Of a DNA stretch of 64,000 bases, positions 35,977 through 44,742 are shown piece by piece. Below the pieces are notes generated by a model. That model was given only the letters and a program-made list of their open reading frames with translations, had not been told where the DNA came from and searched no databases. This DNA comes from an uncultured Paracoccaceae bacterium (GTDB lineage: Bacteria; Pseudomonadota; Alphaproteobacteria; Rhodobacterales; Rhodobacteraceae). A program made the translations under genes and the position numbers. How positions within the stretch are numbered: the first letter of the stretch is position 1; each line of letters opens with the position of its first letter. Where the stretch lies: contig CALMSR010000040.1 of the NCBI GenBank assembly GCA_937872465.1, forward strand, positions 158,451-222,450, given 5' to 3'.

Positions 35977-36170
35977 GAGTCTCCTCCTGGCTGCCCGTCA
36001 CCCTAGGCAATGCGGCCCGCCAAGACCAGATCCCGGCGCGGGCCTTGCCCTGGCCGATCGCCCCACAGAATGGACGCCTATTTTCTGTATGTTTCAAAGC
36101 TCTACGGTACATTCCTCTAGGGACGAATGAACCTTGGATCAGGAGCGCCCGCGCAGCTGCGAGGGGAATT

Positions 36171-36345
36171 GCATCTGGAGCTCGTGCTTTCGCCTTCGAC
36201 CGTCCCGCATCAAGACGAGGGCAGCGTCCGACCCGGCGGGTGCAAAGCGCCCGCCGGGTCGGGCGCTGCCCGGCGGTGGCTGGCCTCGGCGGGGTGGTGA
36301 CGCTAGGCACACCGGGACTTCCGGCGGACGGGGTGATCTTGCCAA
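36171..36345. repeat. Dispersed repeat family 2, copy A, with 21-bp hairpin
   Basis: This lies in the 455-base region between the uracil-DNA glycosylase and pyrB genes. The stretch from GCATCTGGAGCTC (36171) to GGACGGGGTGATC matches 43265-43430 along most of its length, including CAAGACGAGGGCAGCG and CTGCCCGGCGGTGGCTGGCC. Its centre is a large hairpin: 36220-36240 pairs with 36250-36270 (21 bp, one T-G wobble) around TGCAAAGCG. No protein is supported here; pyrB's frame is open through part of it, but the gene starts later. Confidence 0.8.
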
Positions 36346-36378
36346 CTGCCATCAGCCCCGCGCAGGCGCGGCGGGACC

Positions 36379-36406
36379 TTGCCGCGCCCGGGGCGGCTGC
36401 TATAGA
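36379..36406 (+). promoter_or_regulatory. Candidate pyrB promoter
   Basis: TTGCCG (36379-36384) and TATAGA (36401-36406) are 16 bases apart, ending 26 bases before the TTG start of pyrB. It lies just downstream of repeat copy A. A second AT-rich stretch at 36072-36120 (TTTTCTGTATGTTTC) could hold another promoter. Confidence 0.4.
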
Positions 36407-36431
36407 GGCCCGGCACCGACCGGAGGCCCGC

Positions 36432-37388
36432 TTGTTCGCGCATCGCCATCTTCTCGGCATCCAGGGCCTCGACCGGGCCGCCATCGAGACGGTGCTCGAC
36501 CTCGCCGAGACCTATGTCGCGATGAACCGCCGCGCGGAGAAGCATTCCCGCGTGCTCGCCGGCCTGACCCAGATCAACATGTTCTTCGAGGCCTCGACCC
36601 GTACCCAGGCGAGCTTCGAACTCGCCGGCAAGCGGCTCGGGGCCAATGTGATGAACATGTCGGTGGCCGCGAGCTCGGTGAAGAAGGGCGAGACGCTGAT
36701 CGACACCGCCATGACGCTCAACGCCATGCACCCGGATCTGCTGGTGGTGCGGCACCCGGCCTCGGGCGCGGTCAACCTGCTGGCCGAGAAGGTCAATTGC
36801 GCGGTGCTGAACGCCGGCGACGGCCGCCACGAGCATCCGACCCAGGCGCTGCTCGACGCGCTCACCATCCGCCGGCGCAAGGGGCGGCTCAGCCGGCTGA
36901 CGGTGGCGATCTGCGGCGATATCGCCCACAGCCGGGTGGCGCGGTCGAACATCCTGCTCCTGGGCATCATGGAAAACCGCATCCGCCTGATCGGCCCGCC
37001 GACGCTGATGCCCGCCGGGGCCGAACGCATGGGCGTCGAGGTGTTCCAGGACCTGCGCCGCGGGATCGAGGGCGCGGACGTGGTGATGATGCTGCGCCTG
37101 CAGAAGGAGCGCATGGACGGCGCGCTGATCCCGACCATGCGCGAATACTACCACCGCTTCGGGCTCGATGCCGAGAAGCTGGCCGCCGCCCGGGAGGACG
37201 CCATCGTCATGCATCCGGGGCCGATGAACCGCGGCGTCGAGATCGACGGGTTGCTCGCCGACGACATCAACGTCTCCGTCATCCAGGAGCAGGTGGAAAT
37301 GGGCGTCGCGGTGCGCATGGCGGCGATGGACCTGCTGGCGCGGAACCTGCGCGGCCGCAACGAGCCGGGCGGAGCGGCGGCGTGCTGA
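36432..37388 (+). CDS. pyrB: Aspartate carbamoyltransferase catalytic subunit
   Basis: 318-residue ATCase. The carbamoyl-phosphate motif [13 protein letters not shown] has STRT at residues 55-58; [24 protein letters not shown] and [13 protein letters not shown] are the other hallmarks. I chose the TTG at 36432, which gives [12 protein letters not shown], the usual N-terminus; upstream in-frame codons run into a repeat and are not conserved in style. It makes carbamoyl-aspartate in pyrimidine synthesis. The stop overlaps the pyrC-like start by 7 bases. Confidence 0.95.
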   Translation: MFAHRHLLGIQGLDRAAIETVLDLAETYVAMNRRAEKHSRVLAGLTQINMFFEASTRTQASFELAGKRLGANVMNMSVAASSVKKGETLIDTAMTLNAMHPDLLVVRHPASGAVNLLAEKVNCAVLNAGDGRHEHPTQALLDALTIRRRKGRLSRLTVAICGDIAHSRVARSNILLLGIMENRIRLIGPPTLMPAGAERMGVEVFQDLRRGIEGADVVMMLRLQKERMDGALIPTMREYYHRFGLDAEKLAAAREDAIVMHPGPMNRGVEIDGLLADDINVSVIQEQVEMGVAVRMAAMDLLARNLRGRNEPGGAAAC

Positions 37389-38644
37389 CCCTCACCAACG
37401 CCCGGCTGGTCGATCCCGAGGGCGACCGCATCCTCGACGGCGGGCTGGTGATCGCGGGCGGCCGCATCGCCGAGGTCTTCGAGGGCGCGCGCGAGGGGCT
37501 CGACTGCGGCGGGCGCTGCCTCGCGCCGGGCATCGTCGACATCGGCGTCAAGGTCGGGGAGCCGGGCGAGCGGCACAAGGAGAGCTTTCGCACCGCCGGT
37601 GCGGCCGCCGCCGCGGGGGGCGTCACCACGATGGTGACGCGGCCCGACACCCTGCCCGCGATCGACACGCCCGAGGCGCTCGAATTCCAGCAGCGCCGGG
37701 CGGTGGGGACGAGCCCGGTCAACGTGCTGCCGATGGCGGCGCTGACCAAGGATCGCGACGGCCGGGAGATGACCGAGATCGGGTTCCTGATGGACGCGGG
37801 CGCGGTGGCCTTCACCGACACGCGCGCCGTGGCGGACGCCCGGGTGTTCCAGCGCTGCCTCGCCTATGCCGCCGGGCTCGGGGCGCTGGTGGTCGGGCAT
37901 CCGCAGGAGCCGCGGCTGAGCGCCGGCGCCTGCGTGACCACCGGCCTCTACGCCAGCATGCTCGGGCTGCCGGACGTGCCGCCGGTGGCCGAGCGCATCG
38001 GGCTCGAGCGGGACCTGGCGCTCGCCGAGGTCACCGGCGCGCGCTACCACGCCGACCAGATCTCGGCCGCCGCGGCGCTGCCGGCGCTGGCGCGGGCGAA
38101 GCGCGCGGGGCTTCGGGTGACGGCCGGGGTCTCGATCCACCACCTGACCCTCAACGAGCTCGACATCGGGGATTACCGGACCTTCTTCAAGCTCACGCCG
38201 CCGCTGCGCTCGGAGGACGACCGGGTGGCGATGGTCGAGGCCCTCGCCGAGGGGCTGATCGACGTGGTGGGCTCCTTCCACACGCCCCAGGACGAGGAGG
38301 AGAAGCGCCTGCCCTTCGAGGAGGCGGCCTCCGGCGCGGTCGGGCTCGAGACCCTGCTGCCGGCGGCGATGCAGCTCCACCACGGCGGCCACCTCACGCT
38401 CCCCGCGCTCTGGCGGGCGCTCGCGCTCAATCCCGCGCGGCTGCTCGGCCTCGATGCGGGCCGCCTCGCCCCCGGCGCCCCGGCCGATCTCGTGCTCTTC
38501 GACCCCGACACGCCCTTCGTGCTCGACCGCGCGACCCTGCGCTCGAAGTCCAAGAACACGCCCTACGACCTGCGCCGCCTGCAGGGCCGCGTGCTGGCCA
38601 CCTGGGTCGGCGGCCGCGAGGTCCATTCGAGGGAGGCGCCCTGA
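37382..38644 (+). CDS. pyrC: Dihydroorotase homologue lacking metal ligands (pseudo-DHOase)
   Basis: 420-residue amidohydrolase-fold protein placed as pyrC behind pyrB. The first metal motif DxHxH is altered: [20 protein letters not shown] has Asp53 but Gly55 and Lys57. The catalytic-Asp motif (DxAPH) reads GSFHTPQ near residues 297-303, so that Asp is missing too; His173 and the HH at 253-254 remain. Family knowledge: in Pseudomonas an inactive dihydroorotase-like PyrC' is needed to assemble ATCase. That role fits here, with true dihydroorotase encoded elsewhere. Start is a GTG at 37382 overlapping pyrB; the stop overlaps plsY by one base. Confidence 0.88.
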   Translation: MLTLTNARLVDPEGDRILDGGLVIAGGRIAEVFEGAREGLDCGGRCLAPGIVDIGVKVGEPGERHKESFRTAGAAAAAGGVTTMVTRPDTLPAIDTPEALEFQQRRAVGTSPVNVLPMAALTKDRDGREMTEIGFLMDAGAVAFTDTRAVADARVFQRCLAYAAGLGALVVGHPQEPRLSAGACVTTGLYASMLGLPDVPPVAERIGLERDLALAEVTGARYHADQISAAAALPALARAKRAGLRVTAGVSIHHLTLNELDIGDYRTFFKLTPPLRSEDDRVAMVEALAEGLIDVVGSFHTPQDEEEKRLPFEEAASGAVGLETLLPAAMQLHHGGHLTLPALWRALALNPARLLGLDAGRLAPGAPADLVLFDPDTPFVLDRATLRSKSKNTPYDLRRLQGRVLATWVGGREVHSREAP

Positions 38645-39225
38645 TGCTCGTCGCGACATTCCTACTCGCCTATCTGCTCGGCTCGATCCCCTTCGGCCTG
38701 GTGATCACCCGCGGGCTGGGCTTGGGCGACCTGCGCGCCATCGGCTCGGGCAACATCGGCGCCACCAACGTGCTCAGGACCGGCAACAAGGGCGCCGCCG
38801 CGGCGACGCTGCTGCTCGATGCCGGCAAGGGTGCCGCCGCGGTGCTGCTCGCGCGGCATTTCGCCGGCGAGACGGCGGCGATGGTGGCCGGGCTCGGCGC
38901 CTTCCTCGGCCATCTCTTTCCGGTCTGGCTGCGCTTCAAGGGCGGCAAGGGGGTCGCGACCTATCTCGGCATCATGCTGGCGCTCGCCTGGCCGGTGGGC
39001 CTCGCCGCCTGCGGCACCTGGCTCGCGACGGCGCTGGTGCTGCGCTATTCCTCGCTGGCCGCGCTCGTCGCCACCGCCGCGGTCCCGTTCTGGCTCGCCC
39101 TGCTCGGACCCGGCGCGGCGATCCCGCTCGCCATCGCCCTCGCGGCCCTGGTCTGGCTGCGCCACCGCGCGAACATCGCCCGGCTGCGCAGCGGATCGGA
39201 GCCGAAGATCGGCGGCAGGTCCTGA
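38644..39225 (+). CDS. plsY: Glycerol-3-phosphate acyltransferase PlsY
   Basis: 193-residue membrane acyltransferase that uses acyl-phosphate to make lysophosphatidic acid. All three cytoplasmic motifs are present: [24 protein letters not shown] and [20 protein letters not shown]. Five helices are predicted. The ATG overlaps the pyrC stop by one base, making pyrB-pyrC-plsY one operon, an order seen in other Rhodobacterales. Confidence 0.94.
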   Translation: MLVATFLLAYLLGSIPFGLVITRGLGLGDLRAIGSGNIGATNVLRTGNKGAAAATLLLDAGKGAAAVLLARHFAGETAAMVAGLGAFLGHLFPVWLRFKGGKGVATYLGIMLALAWPVGLAACGTWLATALVLRYSSLAALVATAAVPFWLALLGPGAAIPLAIALAALVWLRHRANIARLRSGSEPKIGGRS

Positions 39226-39283
39226 GGGCGGTTGACGCCGGCCTGCGATCTGCAACCTTGGCGCCCAGGCCGGGGGCAGGCGC

Positions 39284-41155
39284 TTGGACATCGACCAGAC
39301 ACTCATTCTCGCGATCCTCGCCGGCACCGTCGCGCTCTTCGCCTGGGGCCGCTGGCGCCACGACGTGGTGGCGCTCGCCGCCCTGATCGCCAGCGTGCTC
39401 GCGGGCCTCGTGCCGAGCGACGCCGCCTTCGCCGGCTTCGGCCATCCGGCGGTGATCACCGTCGCGGGGGTGCTGGTGCTCAGCCGCGGGTTGCAGAGCT
39501 CGGGCGCGGTCGACGTGCTGGCGCGCCGGGTGCTGCCTTCGGAGGCGACGCCGGCGACCAGCATCGCCATCCTCACCGCGCTCGCGGCGGGGCTTTCTGC
39601 CTTCATGAACAACGTGGGCGCGCTCGCGCTGCTCATGCCCGTGGCGATCCAGGCCTCGGCGCGGCAGGACCTGCCGCCGGGACAGCTGCTCATGCCGCTC
39701 GCCTTCGGCTCGATCCTCGGCGGCATGACCACGCTGATCGGCACGCCGCCGAACCTCATCGTCTCCGGCTACCGCCGCGACACGCTCGGCGCGGGCTACG
39801 GCATGTTCGACTTCACGCCGGTCGGGCTCGCCATCGCGCTCGCCGGCATCGCCTTCATCGCCCTCGTCGGCTGGCGGCTGGTGCCGGCGCGCAAGCGGGC
39901 CGGCACCGAGGGCTTCGATTCGGGCGCCTATCTGACCGAGGCCCGGGTTCCCGAGGGCGCCAAGGCGGTGGGCATGTCGGTGCGCGCGGTCGAGGATGCG
40001 GTGCGCGACGCCAATGTGCAGGTGCTGGGCATCGTGCGCCGGGAGGTCCGCCTTCGCGCCCCGCGCCCGGATCTCGCGATCCGGGAAGGCGACATCCTGG
40101 TGCTCGTGGCGGAACCCGACGGGCTCTCGGACGCGCTCGGCACGCTCGGCCTCGGGCTGGCCGAAGCCATCGCGGCCCCCGAGAAGCCCCAGGACGAGGA
40201 GCCGTCCGCCGACGGCGGCAAGGGCGCCGACCCCGCCCGGCGAGCCGCCGACGCGCCCGAAGCCAAGGAAAAGCCGGACAGGTCCGGCGGCGAGGACGAG
40301 GACATCCGGCTGCTCGAATTCGTGGTCGCCCCGAATGCCGCGATCATCGGCCGCACCGCCCAGGGCGTCAACCTGCGGCTGCGCTACCACGTCAACCTGC
40401 TCGCGATCTCCCATGAGGGAACGCGCCGGGTCGGCCGGCTGCGCACCACGCCGATCGAAGCGGGCGACGTCCTGCTGCTCCAGGGCCCGGCCGAGGCGGC
40501 GGCCGAATTTGCCGCCGATTTCGGCTGTCTGCCGCTGGCGACGCGGGACCTGCGCCTGCCGGACCGCCGGCTGGCGCTGCTGGCCTCCGGCATCCTGCTC
40601 GCGGCGGTCGCTGCGGCGGCGAGCGGCGCGGTTTCCGCACCCGTCGCCTTCATGGCCGGGGTGCTGGCGGCGATGGTGACCCGGGTGGTGCCGCCGCGGG
40701 AGGCCTATGAGGCGATCGACTGGTCGGTGATCGTGCTGCTGGCCTGCCTGCTGCCCGTCGCCGGCGCCATGCTCACCACCGGCGCGGCGGAGGTCGTCGC
40801 GCGCTTCCTCGTCGAGAACGTCGCCCGGAGCGCGCCGGTCCCGGCCCTGGTGCTGGTGCTGCTGGTGACGATGACGCTCTCGGACGTGATGAACAACGCC
40901 GCCACCGTGGCGGTGATGGCGCCGATCGCCTATGGCGCGGCGCGCGCGCTCGAGGTCAATCCGGACGCCTTCTTCATGGCCGTGGCGATCGGCGGCTCCT
41001 GCGCCTTCCTCACGCCGATCGGCCACCAGAACAACACGCTGATCCTCGGCCCCGGCGGCTTCCGCTTCGGCGATTACTGGCGGCTCGGCCTGCCGATCGA
41101 GATCCTCGTCACGCTCGTCGGCATCCCGATGATCCTGCTGGTCTGGGGGCTCTGA
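39284..41155 (+). CDS. SLC13-type transporter with two TrkA-C domains
   Basis: 623-residue membrane carrier of the SLC13/ArsB-NhaD superfamily with a cytoplasmic insert. Helices fill residues 1-215 and 420-620. Between them are two RCK-C/TrkA-C-like domains (about 225-290, VQVLGIVRREVRLRAP; and about 345-410, AAIIGRTAQGVNLRLRYHV) separated by an acidic, Lys-rich linker (305-340). GTPPNLIVSGYR and the C-terminal GGSCAFLTPIGHQNN are the Na+/anion-binding hairpin motifs. Relatives move sulfate, dicarboxylates or other anions with sodium. The start is a TTG at 39284. Its TGA stop is the first part of repeat copy 2. Confidence 0.88.
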   Translation: MDIDQTLILAILAGTVALFAWGRWRHDVVALAALIASVLAGLVPSDAAFAGFGHPAVITVAGVLVLSRGLQSSGAVDVLARRVLPSEATPATSIAILTALAAGLSAFMNNVGALALLMPVAIQASARQDLPPGQLLMPLAFGSILGGMTTLIGTPPNLIVSGYRRDTLGAGYGMFDFTPVGLAIALAGIAFIALVGWRLVPARKRAGTEGFDSGAYLTEARVPEGAKAVGMSVRAVEDAVRDANVQVLGIVRREVRLRAPRPDLAIREGDILVLVAEPDGLSDALGTLGLGLAEAIAAPEKPQDEEPSADGGKGADPARRAADAPEAKEKPDRSGGEDEDIRLLEFVVAPNAAIIGRTAQGVNLRLRYHVNLLAISHEGTRRVGRLRTTPIEAGDVLLLQGPAEAAAEFAADFGCLPLATRDLRLPDRRLALLASGILLAAVAAAASGAVSAPVAFMAGVLAAMVTRVVPPREAYEAIDWSVIVLLACLLPVAGAMLTTGAAEVVARFLVENVARSAPVPALVLVLLVTMTLSDVMNNAATVAVMAPIAYGAARALEVNPDAFFMAVAIGGSCAFLTPIGHQNNTLILGPGGFRFGDYWRLGLPIEILVTLVGIPMILLVWGL

Positions 41156-41407
41156 TACCAGCGGCCCTTCCGATTGACCGATCCTGAGGCTGACCCTCCG
41201 GGCAGGGGTGTGCGGGCCGCAGAGCGAGGGGGGTGCAGTTTCACCACCGGTCGGGGATCGGGGCGCGTCGGCCCTGGACGGTGCGCTTGCGCGCCGGCCC
41301 CCGGCAGGGCCGGCGCGGCCCGATCGCCACGGGTCGATCGGGCTGGGGTCACCCCGGCCGCGGGAGGAACGGGAGTCGACGGCGAGGGCCGCTGGTATCG
41401 GTATCAG
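41152..41407. mobile_element. Dispersed repeat family 1, copy 2: 256-bp element with terminal inverted repeats
   Basis: The left end CTGATACCAGCGGCCCT (41152-41168) recurs inverted at the right end as AGGGCCGCTGGTATC-GGTATCAG (41385-41407), perfect apart from a 6-base GGTATC duplication. Two internal hairpins are conserved with copy 1: CGCGCCGGCCC/GGGCCGGCGCG (41290-41317) and GCCCGATCG/CGATCGGGC just after. There is no transposase. The ends overlap the stop codons of both convergent neighbours (TGA 41153-41155 on plus; TGA complementary to 41404-41406 on minus). It looks like a MITE or a bidirectional terminator-type repeat. Confidence 0.75.
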
Positions 41408-41631
41408 TAGCCGTAGCGGGCGTAGACCCTGGCGCGGATGCTCGGGGCGTCGGCGCGGTATTTCTGCCAGAGATCCCGGGCCGGCGTGCGGCCGCGGCAG
41501 ACCACGTCGCGCAGCGCCACGAGGAAATTCTGGTCGTCTTCAGCCGGATCGCGGTCGGAGATCAGATCGAGAACGGCCGAACGGATCGAGGAGGGGAACC
41601 GATCGTCGGAGGAAAGCGTATCGCGGGGCAT
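41404..41631 (-). CDS. Small protein resembling the C-terminal end of GshA
   Basis: 75-residue protein. Its last 45 residues (NFLVALRDVVCRGRTP, DLWQKYRADAP, RARVYARYGY) align without gaps of note to the end of GshA encoded 165 bases upstream on the same strand (HFLSALQETVATGQTL, ELLAKYRGEWAG, LSRIYAAWSY), with about 17 identities. The N-terminal 30 residues (PRDTLSSDDRFPSSIRSAVL) are unrelated. It has a GGAGC-type ribosome site before the ATG at 41631. It appears to be an expressed or recently expressed partial duplicate of gshA. The stop lies in the repeat element. Confidence 0.65.
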   Translation of the reverse strand: MPRDTLSSDDRFPSSIRSAVLDLISDRDPAEDDQNFLVALRDVVCRGRTPARDLWQKYRADAPSIRARVYARYGY

Positions 41632-41796
41632 GGCGAAGCTCCTTTGTCGATGGAGCCACAATACCTTGCAAGCCGTTACGAAACCGTGAGCCGCCCGTCA
41701 ATCACCTGTCAATAACCGGGGTCGCCGCGCGATCCCGCATGCCGCGCGGCAGGGGCGACGGCGACCGCCCGCGCTCGGCCCCGCCCGTCCGGAGCT

Positions 41797-43170
41797 TCAG
41801 TAGCTCCACGCGGCATAGATCCGCGACAGATCGCCCGCCCATTCGCCGCGGTATTTCGCCAGCAGCTCGTCGGACAGGGTCTGGCCGGTGGCGACGGTCT
41901 CCTGCAGCGCGCTCAGGAAATGGCTCTCGTCGGCGACCAGCCCGCCGGCACCGGGGCGTGCGCGCGCCTTCAGCCCGGCCTCGGCGATGCCCAGGACCTC
42001 GCCGGCGAAATCGCGGATGCTGCGCCCGGCGACATTCGCGCGCAGACCGTATTTGGCCGCGTCATGGCGGAACTGCTCGCGGGTCTCCGCGCTCCAGCCC
42101 TTGCAGAGATCCCAGGCCGCATCGAGCGAGGCCTGGTCGTAGAGCAGCCCCACCCAGAGCGCGGGCAGCGCGCAGAGCCGCCGCCACGGGCCGCCGTCGG
42201 CCCCGCGCATCTCCATGAACCGCTTGATCCGCGCCTCCGGGAAGATCGTGGTCAGATGATCCGCCCAGTCCGAGAGCGTCGGCTTCTCGCCCGGCAGCGC
42301 CGGAAGCTCGCCCTTCAGGAAATCCCGGAACGACTGCCCCAGCGCGTCGACGTACTTCCCGTCGCGGTAGACGAAATACATCGGCACATCGAGCGCATAA
42401 TCGACATAGCGCTCGAAGCCCATGCCGTCCTCGAAGACGAAGGGCAGCATGCCGGTGCGGTCGGCGTCGAGATCGCGCCAGATCCGCGCCCGCCAGGACT
42501 GCCAGCCGGTGTCCTTGCCCTCGAAGAACGGCGAATTGGCGAAGAGCGCCGTGGCGACCGGCTGCAGCGCCAGCGCGACACGGAACTTCTGCACCATGTC
42601 GGCCTCGGAGGCGAAGTCGAGGTTCACCTGCACGGTGCAGGTCCGGTACATCATCATCGTGCCGGTCGTGCCGACCTGCCCCATGTAGCGGGTCATCAGC
42701 GCATAGCGCCCCTTGGGCATCACCGGCATCTGGTCGTGGGTCCATTCCGGCGCCGCCCCGAGCCCGATGAAGCCCGCGCCGATCTCGTCGGCCACCGAGC
42801 GCACCTCGCGCAGATGCTCGTTCACCTCGTCGCAGGTCTCGTGGATGGTGTGGAGCTGCGCCCCCGACAGTTCCAGCTGCCCGCCCGGCTCGAGGCTGAT
42901 ATTGGCGCCGTCCTTGTAGGAGAGGCCGATGATCTTGCCCGCCTCCTCGACCGGCATCCAGCCGTAGCGGTCCCGCAGCCCCTCCAGCATGGCGCGGATG
43001 GAGCAGGGCCCCTCGTAGGGAAGCGGCAGGTGGTCCTTCAGGAAATAGCCGAACTTCTCGTGCTCGGTCCCGATCGTCCATTGCTCGCGCGGACGGCATC
43101 CCGAAGCGAGGTATTCGGCCAGCTGCCCGTCATGCTCGATGAGGCCGCCGCCGGACTGGGGAATTGACAT
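41797..43170 (-). CDS. gshA: Glutamate-cysteine ligase (plant/alphaproteobacterial type)
   Basis: 457-residue enzyme for the first step of glutathione synthesis. It belongs to the GCS2-like class shared by alphaproteobacteria and plants: WTIGTEHEKFGY, YKDGANISLEPGGQLELSG, TIHETCDEVNEH and TCTVQVNLDFASE are hallmarks. The start at 43170 gives MSIPQSGGGLIEHDGQLAEY. The C-terminal 45 residues are echoed in the small protein at 41404. The next upstream genes on the strand are the PH-like protein and rsmE, across a repeat. Confidence 0.95.
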   Translation of the reverse strand: MSIPQSGGGLIEHDGQLAEYLASGCRPREQWTIGTEHEKFGYFLKDHLPLPYEGPCSIRAMLEGLRDRYGWMPVEEAGKIIGLSYKDGANISLEPGGQLELSGAQLHTIHETCDEVNEHLREVRSVADEIGAGFIGLGAAPEWTHDQMPVMPKGRYALMTRYMGQVGTTGTMMMYRTCTVQVNLDFASEADMVQKFRVALALQPVATALFANSPFFEGKDTGWQSWRARIWRDLDADRTGMLPFVFEDGMGFERYVDYALDVPMYFVYRDGKYVDALGQSFRDFLKGELPALPGEKPTLSDWADHLTTIFPEARIKRFMEMRGADGGPWRRLCALPALWVGLLYDQASLDAAWDLCKGWSAETREQFRHDAAKYGLRANVAGRSIRDFAGEVLGIAEAGLKARARPGAGGLVADESHFLSALQETVATGQTLSDELLAKYRGEWAGDLSRIYAAWSY

Positions 43171-43264
43171 GGGGGCGCGGCTCCGTGCTTCTGGCGTCGG
43201 GCCTGCACTTAGACCGCGCCCGGCGGCGAGACAAGCTGCAACCCGCGGCCTCCAGGGCCACCGC

Positions 43265-43430
43265 CATTGGAGCTCATTCTTTCTATCTCGACTGTCCCAC
43301 AGCAAGACGAGGGCAGCGCCCGGCTGGGGCGGGGCGGGCGCTGCCCGGCGGTGCCTGGCCTCGGCGGGATGGTGAAACTAGGCGCGCCTGGACTTCGGGC
43401 GGAGGGGATCGCGTGGCCGAATGCGAATCC
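43265..43430. repeat. Dispersed repeat family 2, copy B, with 12-bp hairpin
   Basis: This fills most of the 280 bases between gshA and the gene at 43451. It matches copy A (36171-36345), from GCCATTGGAGCTCATTCTTTC through CAAGACGAGGGCAGCG, CTGCCCGGCGGTGCCTGGCC and CTTCGGGCGGAGGGGATC. The hairpin is shorter: GGGCAGCGCCCG (43311-43322) and CGGGCGCTGCCC (43335-43346) pair perfectly. Relative to copy A the centre of the stem differs while pairing is kept. No gene is supported. Confidence 0.75.
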
Positions 43431-43450
43431 CCCCAAAGCCTGCGGCCCGA

Positions 43451-44008
43451 TCAATGCGGCCCGATCCGCCGCGGCCCCGGCCCCGTACCGGTCGGCGCCG
43501 GGCGCGTCCAGACAGGCGCCGGCGGCCGACCGCTCCGGGCGACCGCCGCGACGCCGGCGCCGAGGTCGATGCCGGGCAGTGCCGCCAGCGCGTCCGGGAT
43601 CCGCTCGGCCCCCGCGGCCCCGAGCGGGATCGCCAGCCGGGAGCCGTCTTCGGATGTCAGCAGCCAGGCGTGGCCCGACCGGCCCGTCGCCACGATCTCC
43701 ACCCGCTCGAGCGCCGGAATATCGGCGAAGCCGCCGCCCTGGGGCGCGAAATAGGCGATCCTGCCCTCGTCCACCTCGACGATGCCCGCCGCGGCCTTGT
43801 CGGCGCCCAGCGCGATGCGGCGCAAGGCGGCGCGAAGCAGGGCACCGCCCCCGAGCGCGACCGCCGCCCCGAGCAGCGCGCCGAGGGGTGCGAAGGGGGC
43901 GAGGCTGCGCAGCACCAGCCAGAGGCCGGCCGCCGTCACCGCCCCCCAGACCAGCGCCTCGCGCCAGGGGCGCAGCCGCTCGGCGAGCTCGGGGCGCAGG
44001 AAGCTCAC
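43451..44008 (-). CDS. Membrane protein of unknown function, PH-like C-terminal part
   Basis: 185 residues starting at a GTG (44008) that overlaps the rsmE stop by 4 bases. Two N-terminal helices (about 18-60: WGAVTAAGLWLVLRSLAPF and LGALLGAAVALGGGALL) precede a soluble domain with IVEVDEGRIAYFAPQGGG and VEIVATGRSGHAWLLTSEDG, which resembles small PH-like/DUF-type barrels. The last 20 residues are Pro-rich. Function unknown; the coupling to rsmE and vicinity of gshA are typical of Rhodobacterales. Confidence 0.72.
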   Translation of the reverse strand: MSFLRPELAERLRPWREALVWGAVTAAGLWLVLRSLAPFAPLGALLGAAVALGGGALLRAALRRIALGADKAAAGIVEVDEGRIAYFAPQGGGFADIPALERVEIVATGRSGHAWLLTSEDGSRLAIPLGAAGAERIPDALAALPGIDLGAGVAAVARSGRPPAPVWTRPAPTGTGPGPRRIGPH

Positions 44009-44742
44009 CGCCAGTCGCCGAGCAGCGCCTGCCAGAGCGTCAGCGCCGCGACCACGGCGGTATCGGCCCGCAGGATCCGCGGCCCGAGCGAGACGGGCAG
44101 CACCGCGGCCATGCCGCGCAGCCGCGCGGCCTCCTCCGGCGCGAATCCCCCCTCCGGCCCGACCAGCACCGCCCAGGCCCCGGCCCCCGCCCCTTGGAGC
44201 GCCTCGCGCGCCGGCGGCGCGGCGCCGCTCTCGTCGCAGAAGAGAATCCGCCGCCGCTCGTCCCAGCCGTCGAGAACCGCTCCGAGCCGCTCCGGCTCCG
44301 CGACCTCGGGCACGGCGGTCGCGCCGCATTGCTCGGCCGCCTCGATGGCGAGCGCGCGCAGCCGCTCCCCGCGCAGCCGCTCGGCATTGGTGTGCCGGGT
44401 GAAGACCGGCCGCAGGCGGGCGACCCCGAGCTCGGTCGCCTTCTCCACGACGAAATCGGTGCGCGCCTTCTTCAGGGGCGCGAAGATCAGCCAGAGATCC
44501 GGCGCGGCCTGCTGCGGCCGCATCCGCTCCCGCACCACGAGACGCCCGCCGCGCCGCCCGGCCTCGGCGATCCCGGCAGCCCATTCGCCGTCGCGCCCGT
44601 TGAAGACCGCGATCCGCCCGCCGACGCCCTGGCGCATGACACCGAAGAGGTAATGCGCCTGCTCCGGCGTCAGCGCGACCCCGGCCCCGGGCTCGAGACC
44701 CGCCGCCACAAAGAGCCTGATCTTGCCGCCGCGATCTGTCAT
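44005..44742 (-). CDS. rsmE: 16S rRNA (uracil1498-N3)-methyltransferase RsmE
   Basis: 245-residue SPOUT methyltransferase that methylates U1498 in 16S rRNA. The N-terminal PUA-like domain is followed by the SPOUT knot with LIFAPLKKARTDFVVEKATE, RRILFCDESGA, LVGPEGGFAPEE and SLGPRILRADTAVVAAL. The start at 44742 gives MTDRGGKIRLFVAAGL. It is divergent from ubiA and coupled to the membrane protein downstream by a 4-base overlap. Confidence 0.94.
   Translation of the reverse strand: MTDRGGKIRLFVAAGLEPGAGVALTPEQAHYLFGVMRQGVGGRIAVFNGRDGEWAAGIAEAGRRGGRLVVRERMRPQQAAPDLWLIFAPLKKARTDFVVEKATELGVARLRPVFTRHTNAERLRGERLRALAIEAAEQCGATAVPEVAEPERLGAVLDGWDERRRILFCDESGAAPPAREALQGAGAGAWAVLVGPEGGFAPEEAARLRGMAAVLPVSLGPRILRADTAVVAALTLWQALLGDWR

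Noticed and set aside
36045..36431. Upstream in-frame extension of PyrB through the repeat, giving a 447-residue protein
   Set aside because: The added residues have no ATCase features and come from repeat copy A; the TTG at 36432 gives the standard N-terminus.
41174..41410. Apparent small genes inside the repeat at 41.2 kb and at 10.6 kb
   Set aside because: The frames are similar because the DNA repeats, are Arg/Pro/Gly-rich and differ in start and stop; structure of the DNA explains the conservation.
10433..43430. CRISPR or tandem array from the repeated sequences
   Set aside because: Each repeat family has two copies tens of kilobases or several kilobases apart, with no short regular spacing and no cas genes.
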